A stretch of DNA of 38,352 nt from Thermoguttaceae bacterium (lineage in GTDB: Bacteria; Planctomycetota; Planctomycetia; Pirellulales; Thermoguttaceae). This document shows, in pieces, positions 1 to 6,605 of the stretch. The stretch is from contig JAFSMO010000083.1 in the NCBI GenBank assembly GCA_017447865.1, positions 1-38,352 on the forward strand, written 5' to 3'. The translations under genes were made by a program, and so were the position numbers. Numbering within the stretch: position 1 is the stretch's first letter; every line of letters starts with the position of its first letter. Under the pieces are notes generated by a model, which worked only from the letters and a program-made list of their open reading frames with translations, was not told the origin of the DNA and made no database searches.

Positions 1-15
1 CTTTTATTAACTTGA

Positions 16-63
16 CCGGCGAGGACGCCGGCCCTCCGGATCGACGACGCTGGAAGCGTCGTC
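16..63. repeat. Paired GC-rich hairpins (REP-like intergenic element)
   Basis: Two perfect hairpins lie side by side just past the end of the radical SAM gene. The first is CCGGCG-AGGA-CGCCGG at 16-31. The second is GACGACGCT-GGA-AGCGTCGTC at 43-63, a 9-bp stem with a 3-base loop. The A/T-rich stretch at 1-10 lies beyond them in the direction of the minus-strand gene, so the pair could also stop transcription. From memory it resembles short palindromic intergenic repeats of Planctomycetes and Verrucomicrobia; copy number cannot be judged from one window. Confidence 0.55.
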
Positions 64-75
64 CCCGCAAGAATT

Positions 76-1047
76 TTACTCCCACACGCCGTTTACTTTT
101 TCGCCGCAGAAAATGCACTGGCCCTGGAAAATATTCAAGTCCGTGACCCGGAATCCCGTGCGGCCGATGAGCATCTGCGAGCAGTTCGGGCACCACGTCG
201 CCTCGTAGCCCGGGGCCGAGCAGTTCCCCACGTACACGTAGCGGATCCCCGCTTTTCGGGCCACAGAGTACGCCATTTTGAGCGTTTCCCACGGCGTCGG
301 CGGACGGTCCATCAGTTTGTGATGCGGGAAAAACGCCGAGAAATGGACCGGGATCTCTGTCCCGAGGTGCGTCACGATCCAGTCGCACATCCGGGTCAAA
401 TCGTCCCGCTGATCGTTCGCCCGGGGGATCAGCAGGTTGGTCAGCTCGACCCAGACGTCGGTTTCTTTCACCGCGTACTCGATCGTGTCGAGAACCGGCG
501 CAAGGCTGGCCGAACAAAAACGCTCGTAGAAGTCCTCCGTGAAGCCTTTCAGGTCGATGTTCACCGCGTCGAGGATCGAGTAAAAATCTTTCCGCGCGTT
601 CCCGCAAATGTAGCCGTTCGTCACGGCGACCGACCGGACGTTTCGGGCTTTGCAGGCCTTTCCGATCTCGATGGCGTAATCGCTCCAGATGGACGGCTCG
701 TTGTACGTGAACGCGACGCTTTTGCAGTTCTTTTCCCGGGCTGCGGCGGCGATTTCGTCGGGCGTCGCCAGAATTTTCATCACGTCGTCGTCCACGCAGC
801 GCGAAATGGTCCAGTTCTGGCAGAAATTGCAGCCCAAATTGCAGCCGATCGTTCCGAGAGAAAGCGTTTTGGAACCGGGCAGAAAATGGAAGAGCGGCTT
901 CTTTTCGATCGGATCAATGCAAAGACTGACCGCGCGCCCAAACGAGGTGCAGACGCTCTGCGAATTCCGGTTTTCCCGAACGTGACAGAAACCGCGGCGG
1001 CCCTCTTCGAGGCGGCAGTGACGCGGGCAGTGGTCGCAAATGATCAT
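76..1047 (-). CDS. amrS: AmrS-like radical SAM enzyme (AmmeMemoRadiSam family)
   Basis: 323 residues, the usual length of the AmrS / PflA-like radical SAM proteins. The SAM-cluster motif is GCNLGCNFCQNW (Cys69, Cys73, Cys76). An N-terminal cysteine group (CDHCPRHC, then Cys21) and a C-terminal CPNC...CIFC pair look like extra metal sites, as is typical of the AmrS branch. Family members are predicted to activate or modify a partner by radical chemistry; the usual AmmeMemo partners (AmmA/AmmB-like) are not in this window, so the substrate is unknown. The start is the ATG with AAAGGA 6-7 bases upstream. The gene is divergent from the GH99-like gene, and each has its own promoter in the shared 218-bp spacer. 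The family call is firm; the function is inferred. Confidence 0.87.
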   Translation of the reverse strand: MIICDHCPRHCRLEEGRRGFCHVRENRNSQSVCTSFGRAVSLCIDPIEKKPLFHFLPGSKTLSLGTIGCNLGCNFCQNWTISRCVDDDVMKILATPDEIAAAAREKNCKSVAFTYNEPSIWSDYAIEIGKACKARNVRSVAVTNGYICGNARKDFYSILDAVNIDLKGFTEDFYERFCSASLAPVLDTIEYAVKETDVWVELTNLLIPRANDQRDDLTRMCDWIVTHLGTEIPVHFSAFFPHHKLMDRPPTPWETLKMAYSVARKAGIRYVYVGNCSAPGYEATWCPNCSQMLIGRTGFRVTDLNIFQGQCIFCGEKVNGVWE

Positions 1048-1109
1048 AAAAATCCTTTCGAAAAACGAGCCAATCCTTGAAATGGCCCCGGGGCCTTCCG
1101 TTTCCTTTT

Positions 1110-1138
1110 AGTTTACACCAAACCGTGCAAAAAATCAA
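1110..1138 (-). promoter_or_regulatory. Sigma70-type promoter for the radical SAM gene
   Basis: On the minus strand TTGATT (1133-1138) and TAAACT (1110-1115) are separated by 17 bp and lie about 65 bp upstream of the ATG. Spacing is ideal and the hexamers are near consensus. Confidence 0.5.
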
Positions 1139-1178
1139 GCCCTCCCGGGGATTTTCTTTTTTTGAGAATTTGGGGGCC

Positions 1179-1206
1179 TTGCAAAAAATCTCCTTTCGGG
1201 TAAAAT
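1179..1206 (+). promoter_or_regulatory. Sigma70-type promoter for the GH99-like/esterase pair
   Basis: TTGCAA (1179-1184) and TAAAAT (1201-1206) with a 16-bp spacer, about 60 bp before the start codon of the GH99-like gene. It is the best match in the divergent spacer on this strand. Confidence 0.55.
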
Positions 1207-1265
1207 TGAGGAAAATTTGAAGATTTTACCCTTTTGGAAATCCCATCCTAAACTCAAGGAAAACC

Positions 1266-2462
1266 ATGAAACGCTCACTTTTACCCCTTTTGACGCTCAT
1301 TTTGACGCTCGCGCTCGTCCCGGCCGTTCACGCGGAGGACGACGAAATCACCGTGGCAGTTTACTACTTCGGAAACTACCACCTCGACGCCCGGAACCAG
1401 AAGCACCACGGCCCCGGCTGGACGGAGTGGGAGCTGGTGAAGAACGCCCGCCCGCGCTTTGAAGGCCACCACCAGCCGAACGTCCCGCTTTGGGGCTACA
1501 CGGACGAGGCCGACCCGAAGCAGATGGCTCAGAAAATCGACGCGGCCGCCGATCACGGCGTGGACGTTTTTCTCTTCGATTGGTACTACTATAATGACGG
1601 GCCGTTCCTCAACCGGACGATCGACGAGGGCTTCCTCCACGCGCCAAACCGGGACCGGATCAAGTTCGCCCTGATGTGGGCCAATCATGACTGGGTCGAT
1701 ATTCACCCGAAGCGTAAGGACGATCACAATCCGCCGTGCCTCTACCCGGGCGCGGTCACGCCGGAGAAATTCGACGAGATTTGCGACCTGGTGATCCGCG
1801 ACTACTTCTCCCAGCCGAACTACTGGAAAATCAACGGGAAGCCGTACTTTTCGTTCTACGAGCTGACCAAACTCGGCCAGAATTTCGGCTCCTACGAGGC
1901 GACGAAAGCCGCGCTGAAGCGTTTTCGTGAGAAGGCCAAGGCCGCTGGTTTCCCGGACATTCACCTCAATGCGGTTTATTGGGGCCGGCCGAATATTCCG
2001 GGCGAAGGGACGATTTCCGACCCGGTCAAAATGATCGAAGACCTCGGTTTCGACTCGGTGACGTCGTACGTCTGGATCCATCACGTGGGCCTTCCGCAGC
2101 TCGTGACTGACTACAACTGGGTGCGTGACGCGTACTTCCAGCACTGGGACCGCGCGCGGACGAGCTTCAAAATCCCGTACATTCCGAACGTTTCCATGGG
2201 TTGGGACTCCTCCCCTCGGGCGGATCAGAGGGACGAGTTCGGGAATTTCGGCTACCCGTTCACCAACACCATCGGGAACAACACGCCGGAAAACTTCAAA
2301 AAGGCGCTGGAGCTCACGAAAGCCCGCATTCTGGCCGACCCGAACTGCCCGCGGATCCTCAACATTAATAGCTGGAACGAGTGGACCGAGGGGAGCTACC
2401 TCGAGCCCGACACGCGAAACGGCTTCGGCTATTTGGACGCGATCAAAGAAATTTTCAAATAA
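1266..2462 (+). CDS. Secreted GH99-like / WbsX-type protein
   Basis: 398 residues with a Sec signal peptide (hydrophobic LLPLLTLILTLALVPAVHA, cleaved near residue 24). The mature part matches the glycoside hydrolase 99-like / WbsX family: an N-terminal YYFGNYH segment, GPGWTEWELVKNARPRF, the PLWGY and FLFDWYYY blocks, ALMWANHDW in the middle and NSWNEWTEGSYLEPD near the C-terminus. These are (beta/alpha)8-barrel proteins implicated in mannan or other glycan processing, and many members lack a defined substrate. Export suggests action on polysaccharide outside the cytoplasm. AAGGA precedes the ATG by about 6 bases. An exported esterase follows 30 bp downstream, probably in the same transcript. 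Confidence 0.85.
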   Translation: MKRSLLPLLTLILTLALVPAVHAEDDEITVAVYYFGNYHLDARNQKHHGPGWTEWELVKNARPRFEGHHQPNVPLWGYTDEADPKQMAQKIDAAADHGVDVFLFDWYYYNDGPFLNRTIDEGFLHAPNRDRIKFALMWANHDWVDIHPKRKDDHNPPCLYPGAVTPEKFDEICDLVIRDYFSQPNYWKINGKPYFSFYELTKLGQNFGSYEATKAALKRFREKAKAAGFPDIHLNAVYWGRPNIPGEGTISDPVKMIEDLGFDSVTSYVWIHHVGLPQLVTDYNWVRDAYFQHWDRARTSFKIPYIPNVSMGWDSSPRADQRDEFGNFGYPFTNTIGNNTPENFKKALELTKARILADPNCPRILNINSWNEWTEGSYLEPDTRNGFGYLDAIKEIFK

Positions 2463-2492
2463 ATTTTCCCCACAAACAAAAAGGAATCGATC

Positions 2493-3341
2493 ATGAAAAA
2501 AATCCTTACCCTCTCGCTGATGTTCTGCGCTCTGACCCTCTGCATGGTTTTGAGCGCCTCCGCAATGGAAAAATTCAACGTCTGGCCGGACACACCGCCG
2601 AAGTACGAGGAAGGCCAGGCCATTCCGGTGTTGGAGTGGTGGGCGCCGGAAAACAAGCAGTCGGACGCCTGTCTGATCGTCGCGCCGGGCGGTGCGTACA
2701 TGGGCGTCGCGTATGACTACGAGGGCGTTCCGGTCCGCGACTACTTCCTCGAAAAAGGCGTGACGGTCGTGATGCTCCGCTACCGTGTCCCGCGTCCGAA
2801 AAACCTCCCGAAGCACCAGTCGGCCTGGATGGACGCCCAGCGCGCCGTCCGTTTCGTCCGCGCCCACGCTCAGGAATGGGGCATTAACCCCGAAAAAATC
2901 GGCTTCATGGGCTTTTCCGCCGGCGGTCATCTGACCCTCATGACGGCCACGACGAGCCAAACCTCCGCGTACGAACCGGTCGATGAACTGGATAAAGTGC
3001 CGTGCCACGTCAATTTCGCGATCCCGGTTTACCCGGCGTATGTTCTTCAGGACGGCGCGGACGGAACCAACGCGGGCCGCGGAAATGACGCCGATTTCGT
3101 CCCGGACTTCGCGTTCGACGAAAAAACCCCGCCGATGTGCCTCTTCCACGGCGACGGCGACGGCTACTCGTCCATGGGGTCGGTCAAAGTGTACCACAAA
3201 CTCCGCACGATGAACATTCCTGCCGAAATTCACGTTTATGCGCTGGCGAACCACGCGTTCCGGAACTGCAAGCCGGACGACCCGATGATGTTCTGGAAAG
3301 ACCGCGCTTACGCCTGGATGAAGGTGATGAATCTTCTTTGA
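2493..3341 (+). CDS. Exported alpha/beta-hydrolase (esterase/acetyl-xylan-esterase-like)
   Basis: 282 residues with a short signal peptide ending near SASA (residue 24). The alpha/beta-hydrolase fold is clear: an oxyanion-type APGGAY block (about 64-69), nucleophile Ser142 in GFSAGGH, a candidate acid in FHGDGDG and a candidate His in NHAF near the C-terminus. The family (BD-FAE / endo-xylanase-type esterases) removes acetyl or related ester groups from sugars, but the substrate cannot be read here. AAGGAA lies upstream of the ATG. Only 30 bp separate it from the GH99-like gene, so the two probably form an operon in which the esterase trims decorations from the glycan attacked by its neighbour (inference). 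A bidirectional hairpin terminator follows. Confidence 0.85.
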   Translation: MKKILTLSLMFCALTLCMVLSASAMEKFNVWPDTPPKYEEGQAIPVLEWWAPENKQSDACLIVAPGGAYMGVAYDYEGVPVRDYFLEKGVTVVMLRYRVPRPKNLPKHQSAWMDAQRAVRFVRAHAQEWGINPEKIGFMGFSAGGHLTLMTATTSQTSAYEPVDELDKVPCHVNFAIPVYPAYVLQDGADGTNAGRGNDADFVPDFAFDEKTPPMCLFHGDGDGYSSMGSVKVYHKLRTMNIPAEIHVYALANHAFRNCKPDDPMMFWKDRAYAWMKVMNLL

Positions 3342-3423
3342 CCGCGACTGAAAAAGAGGCGCGGAATGAACCGGACTTCCTTCGGGAAACCGGAGCGTTC
3401 CGAGCCTCCGAAACCCAATAAAA

Positions 3424-3447
3424 AAGCCGCCCCTTTACGGACGGCTT
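3424..3447. terminator. Bidirectional intrinsic terminator between convergent genes
   Basis: An AAGCCG...CGGCTT stem, with an extra inner CC/GG pairing, is followed by a T-rich run on the plus strand (GATTTTTCTT) and by TTTTTT on the minus strand. It sits between the stop codons of the plus-strand esterase and the minus-strand sensor kinase, so it can serve both. Confidence 0.7.
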
Positions 3448-3464
3448 GATTTTTCTTCATTAAT

Positions 3465-4886
3465 TTAATTCAGGCGGAAGCGACATTCAAAACACGCGCC
3501 CGGGCCGTCGCACGGGACCAGCGCCACCGTGCCTCCGTGGAGGCGCATGACCTGGTTCACGATCGCAAGCCCCAGGCCGGAACCTTCCTTGGAGGCTTGG
3601 GAGGCGGTGCGAATTCTGAAAAAACGGTCGAAAATCCGCTCGGCATACTCGGGCGGAATGCCGACGCCGTAGTCGCGGACCGTGACGACGGCTTCTTCTC
3701 CATCGGACGTCAGGCTCACGTCCACCGCGTCGCTCCCGCTGTACTTCACGGCATTCAGGATCAGATTCTGGAAGGCCCTTTCGAGCAGATTTGCGTCCCC
3801 TTCGATTTTCACGGGCGAAAGGTCCTTCACCCGAAGCTCGACGGAATTCTGTCGGGCGAGATCCTCGCAAAGCTCCACCGTCCCCGAGACGATCTCGTCC
3901 AGCTGAAGCGGCTCGAACGATTTTTTCAGTGTTTCCTGCGGGTTTTCCAGCTTCACGAGCTGCAGAAAATCCTGCACCAGCGTGTTGAGCCGGGCGGTCT
4001 GGCGGGTCAGAATTTCCCGGCATTTCGCCAGTCGGCGCGGCTCGTCCCAGCCTTCCTCCTCAAGGAGCTGGAGGGCCGAGAGCATCGCGGTGAGCGGGGT
4101 TTTGATCTCGTGCGAAACGTTCGCCAGAAACTGACGCCGAAGCGCCTCCTGCTCCTGCACGCGGTGGATCTCATGCCGCAACTGCCCGGCCATTCTGGAA
4201 ACGCTGACGGCCAGATCACGCACGGCGCCGTGGGAAGGCGTCGCGACCGGCGTCTCGATCTGCCCCGCGGCGATTTGCTCGGCGCTTTGCTGCAGACGGT
4301 TCAAAGGGCGGTAAACGGTCAAAAAAATGTGAACGGAAAGAAAGCCCAGAAGGACCGTTCCGCCGAGAAAAACCCAGTAAATGACCCAATTCGCGGAGTT
4401 CAAAACGTTGGAAACCGACTGCGCGGGAGAAGTGACGTAAAGCAGAAACCGCGCGTCGGGAAGCTCCGCCTCGGCCGCGGCATAAACGGTCCAGACCCCT
4501 TTGCCCGGTTCTTTGCGGACGGCGATCCCCAGCTTTTTCTGCGTCCGGGCCTCACGGATCTCGGGAAGGTCCTGATGGTACGCCCGCAGATCGACGTTTC
4601 CGGCCGTAATGACCGCGTCGCCCCGCTCGTTGAAGAACGTGACGGACCGATTCCCCTGCGCGAACGCTTCGCTGAATTCGTCCAGAAGGTCCAGGTCCTG
4701 CGTTTCCAGGTGAGGGAGAATGAAATCCAGAATTAATTGAACGTTCTCCTCGATCTCCTCCCGGGACTCGCTGAGGTACACGCGCTCAAAATTCTTCTGC
4801 TGGTGGATAAGCAGGATCCCGATCAGCACGATCATGACCGCGAAAAGGATCGGAATGAACAAAAGCAGGACGTTACGGTACTTCAT
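3465..4886 (-). CDS. Sensor histidine kinase (HAMP-HisKA-HATPase)
   Basis: 473 residues. A first membrane helix (about 7-27) and a second (about 168-192) bracket an extracytoplasmic sensor region of about 135 residues with no domain I recognise. A HAMP linker follows (about 193-245), then the HisKA dimerisation helix with phospho-acceptor His259 in ANVSHEIKTPL, and an HATPase domain with N-box NLILNAVKYS, G1 DYGVGIP, F-box FDRFFR and G2 GSGLGL. There is no PAS domain, unlike classical PhoR. The start lies 13 bp after the response-regulator stop, so the pair is surely co-transcribed. It should phosphorylate that regulator in response to an envelope signal. The signal is unknown; the exported ankyrin protein encoded first in the unit is a candidate partner (inference). 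Confidence 0.93.
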   Translation of the reverse strand: MKYRNVLLLFIPILFAVMIVLIGILLIHQQKNFERVYLSESREEIEENVQLILDFILPHLETQDLDLLDEFSEAFAQGNRSVTFFNERGDAVITAGNVDLRAYHQDLPEIREARTQKKLGIAVRKEPGKGVWTVYAAAEAELPDARFLLYVTSPAQSVSNVLNSANWVIYWVFLGGTVLLGFLSVHIFLTVYRPLNRLQQSAEQIAAGQIETPVATPSHGAVRDLAVSVSRMAGQLRHEIHRVQEQEALRRQFLANVSHEIKTPLTAMLSALQLLEEEGWDEPRRLAKCREILTRQTARLNTLVQDFLQLVKLENPQETLKKSFEPLQLDEIVSGTVELCEDLARQNSVELRVKDLSPVKIEGDANLLERAFQNLILNAVKYSGSDAVDVSLTSDGEEAVVTVRDYGVGIPPEYAERIFDRFFRIRTASQASKEGSGLGLAIVNQVMRLHGGTVALVPCDGPGACFECRFRLN

Positions 4887-4899
4887 GATTCACGGGCCC

Positions 4900-5607
4900 T
4901 TAATACTTCCACCTGTAGCCCACACCGCGAACGGTTTCCACGCAGCTGCCGCACTCGCCCAGCTTTTTGCGCAGATTGGCGACCTGAACGTCGATCGTCC
5001 GGTCCATCTCGAAAAGCTCCTCGCCGCGCAGTTCCATCACGATCTCCGCACGAGACCAGACCCGGCCGGGGCGGCGGATCAGAAGGACCAGAAGATCAAA
5101 TTCCGTCAGCGTGAGCGAAACCGGCTCGCCCTGAACGGAGACCAGATGCTGGGTCAGATCCACGCTGACCCCGTGACTTTCGAGCGTTTTTCCATCGCCT
5201 GAACCCGTTTTGGGGGCCGATTCCAGTTCCTGCGTTCTGCGCAGCTGGGCGCGTATGCGGGCGATGAGCGTCTGATTATTGAACGGCTTCGTGATGTAAT
5301 CGACCGCGCCCATTTCCAGCCCGACCACGACGTCCGACTCCGTGTCCCGCGCCGTCAGGATGATGATCGGCACGCGGGCGTTCTGCTTGATCTCCCTCAT
5401 TCGGCGGCAGACCTCCAGACCGTCCATCCCGGGAAGAGTCAAATCGAGAAGAACCAGGTCGAACGGTTTTTCGAGCGCGTACCGAAGCCCCGTTTCGCCC
5501 GTTTCGGCCAGCGTCAGGTCGGTAAAACCCCGGGACTCCAGAAGGAGCTGAAGCAGGTCGCGGATCGACGGATCGTCTTCAATGATCAAAATTCGGTTTG
5601 TGCTCAT
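4900..5607 (-). CDS. OmpR/PhoB-family response regulator
   Basis: 235 residues from the ATG at 5607, chosen because GAGG lies 6 bases upstream and the receiver domain begins directly (MSTNRILIIEDD); an upstream extension of 13 codons has no support. Receiver: acidic pocket D11/D12, phospho-acceptor D55 (LVLLDLTLPG), T85 and K107 (ITKPF). The C-terminal winged helix (about 145-235) is of the OmpR/PhoB type, with the recognition-helix region RTIDVQVANLRKKL and the VRGVGYRW end. It lies between the ankyrin gene (35 bp upstream) and its kinase (13 bp downstream). OmpR-type dimers bind direct repeats with an 11-bp period, and such repeats lie at the promoter of this same unit, so autoregulation is likely. 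The regulon is unknown. Confidence 0.92.
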   Translation of the reverse strand: MSTNRILIIEDDPSIRDLLQLLLESRGFTDLTLAETGETGLRYALEKPFDLVLLDLTLPGMDGLEVCRRMREIKQNARVPIIILTARDTESDVVVGLEMGAVDYITKPFNNQTLIARIRAQLRRTQELESAPKTGSGDGKTLESHGVSVDLTQHLVSVQGEPVSLTLTEFDLLVLLIRRPGRVWSRAEIVMELRGEELFEMDRTIDVQVANLRKKLGECGSCVETVRGVGYRWKY

Positions 5608-5642
5608 GGGAAGCCTCGACGAAATAAAAAAACCAGGTGTAC

Positions 5643-6461
5643 TCACTTGCGGCTGCGGAGAAAGTCGCTGATCTCCTTGCGGCCTTCCTTCTCGGCCACA
5701 TCCGCCGGGGTGAAGCCGTCTCTGTTCACCGCATGGACGTCCGCGCCTTTTTCAACGAGGTACTTGACCATCTCGAGCGTCCCTTCTTCCGCCGCGACGT
5801 GGAGGGGCGTGTCGGCTGCGTCGTCCTTCGCGTTGACGTTCGCTCCGCAATCGACCAGGAGCTTGACCATTTCGAAGCTGCGGCCTTCGCAAGCCTCAAA
5901 GAGCGGCGTTTCACGATCTTCGTCTTCGGCGTTCATGTCCGCGCCTTTTTCGATCAGGAACCGGGCGACATCGACCCGGCCTTCGTCAGCGGCGCCGTGA
6001 AGCGGGGTTTCGCCTTCGTTGGTCCGTTCGTTCACGTTGGCTCCCTGACTGATGAGCTTCTGGGCTTTCATCAGATTCCCTTTTTTGCATGCGCGGTAAA
6101 GGGCCGGCTCGTAACTTACCATCTCGTCGTCATCGTCGTCGCCGTCGTCTTCATCTTCATCTTCGTCGTCCGAATCTTCCTCTTCGGCATCCGAATCGTC
6201 TTCTTCATCATCCGCGTCTTCATCGACGTTTTTGGCCTTTTCGCAGGCGGACCCTTCTGAGCCTGAATCATACTCATCCGCATCCTCCTCGTCGTCATCG
6301 ACTTTTTTGACCTTGCCGCACGCAGAGCCATCAGAGGGGTTTTGCACGGTAACGGCCTGTTCGTTGTTGGTCTGCGCGGGACCATCTCCGGCCCAGGCAT
6401 TTAAAGTGAAAAGTAAAGCAGCCGCCAGAAGAGTGACGATGGAAATAATGATCTTTTTCAT
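5643..6461 (-). CDS. Exported acidic ankyrin-repeat protein
   Basis: 272 residues. A Sec signal peptide (cleavage near NAWA, residue 24) is followed by two imperfect copies of a roughly 25-residue unit, each beginning GSAC(G/E)K(V/A)K and carrying one Cys (about 46-95). A very acidic tract of Asp/Glu runs to about residue 113. Five ankyrin repeats fill 117-270, with typical TPLHxAAxxG and VxxLxxxGAD blocks. Ankyrin repeats bind other proteins; the acidic tract could bind cations, but both roles are inference. The gene is first in a minus-strand unit with the response regulator and kinase, so it may be a target or an extracytoplasmic accessory of that system. A strong promoter with pho-box-like repeats lies upstream. 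No family-level function is recognised. Confidence 0.85.
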   Translation of the reverse strand: MKKIIISIVTLLAAALLFTLNAWAGDGPAQTNNEQAVTVQNPSDGSACGKVKKVDDDEEDADEYDSGSEGSACEKAKNVDEDADDEEDDSDAEEEDSDDEDEDEDDGDDDDDEMVSYEPALYRACKKGNLMKAQKLISQGANVNERTNEGETPLHGAADEGRVDVARFLIEKGADMNAEDEDRETPLFEACEGRSFEMVKLLVDCGANVNAKDDAADTPLHVAAEEGTLEMVKYLVEKGADVHAVNRDGFTPADVAEKEGRKEISDFLRSRK

Positions 6462-6533
6462 GGTATTTCTCCCTTATTGAAAATCGAGGATTTGGTTTCG
6501 GCGAAGCCATTGCCCTCACCTTCCTTGAAATAG

Positions 6534-6585
6534 TTTACAGAATAATTATAAACCAAATTTAAATAATTTGTAAATATTCTGTAAA
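6534..6585 (-). promoter_or_regulatory. Promoter with 11-bp-period direct repeats (pho-box-like operator)
   Basis: On the minus strand the -10 TATAAT is at 6545-6550 and the -35 TTTACA at 6569-6574, with an 18-bp spacer. A second TTTACA lies at 6580-6585, exactly 11 bp upstream of the -35 copy. This is the half-site period of OmpR/PhoB-type boxes, with the proximal copy overlapping -35 as in PhoB-activated promoters. A third copy in opposite orientation (6534-6539) lies near the expected transcription start, and the outer copies form an 11-bp inverted repeat, TTTACAGAATA. The promoter drives the ankyrin-regulator-kinase unit. Confidence 0.6.
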
Positions 6586-6605
6586 AATCCTCAATTTTTT
6601 TAAAA

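Noticed and set aside
1281..3254. Long antisense open frame (657 codons) opposite the GH99-like and esterase genes
   Set aside because: It is Arg/Val/His-rich, has no recognisable domain, and runs across two genes with strong family matches; it is a by-product of G/C at third codon positions.
4900..5607. Naming the two-component pair PhoB/PhoR
   Set aside because: The kinase lacks a PAS domain and no phosphate-uptake genes are near; family resemblance and the box spacing alone do not identify the signal.
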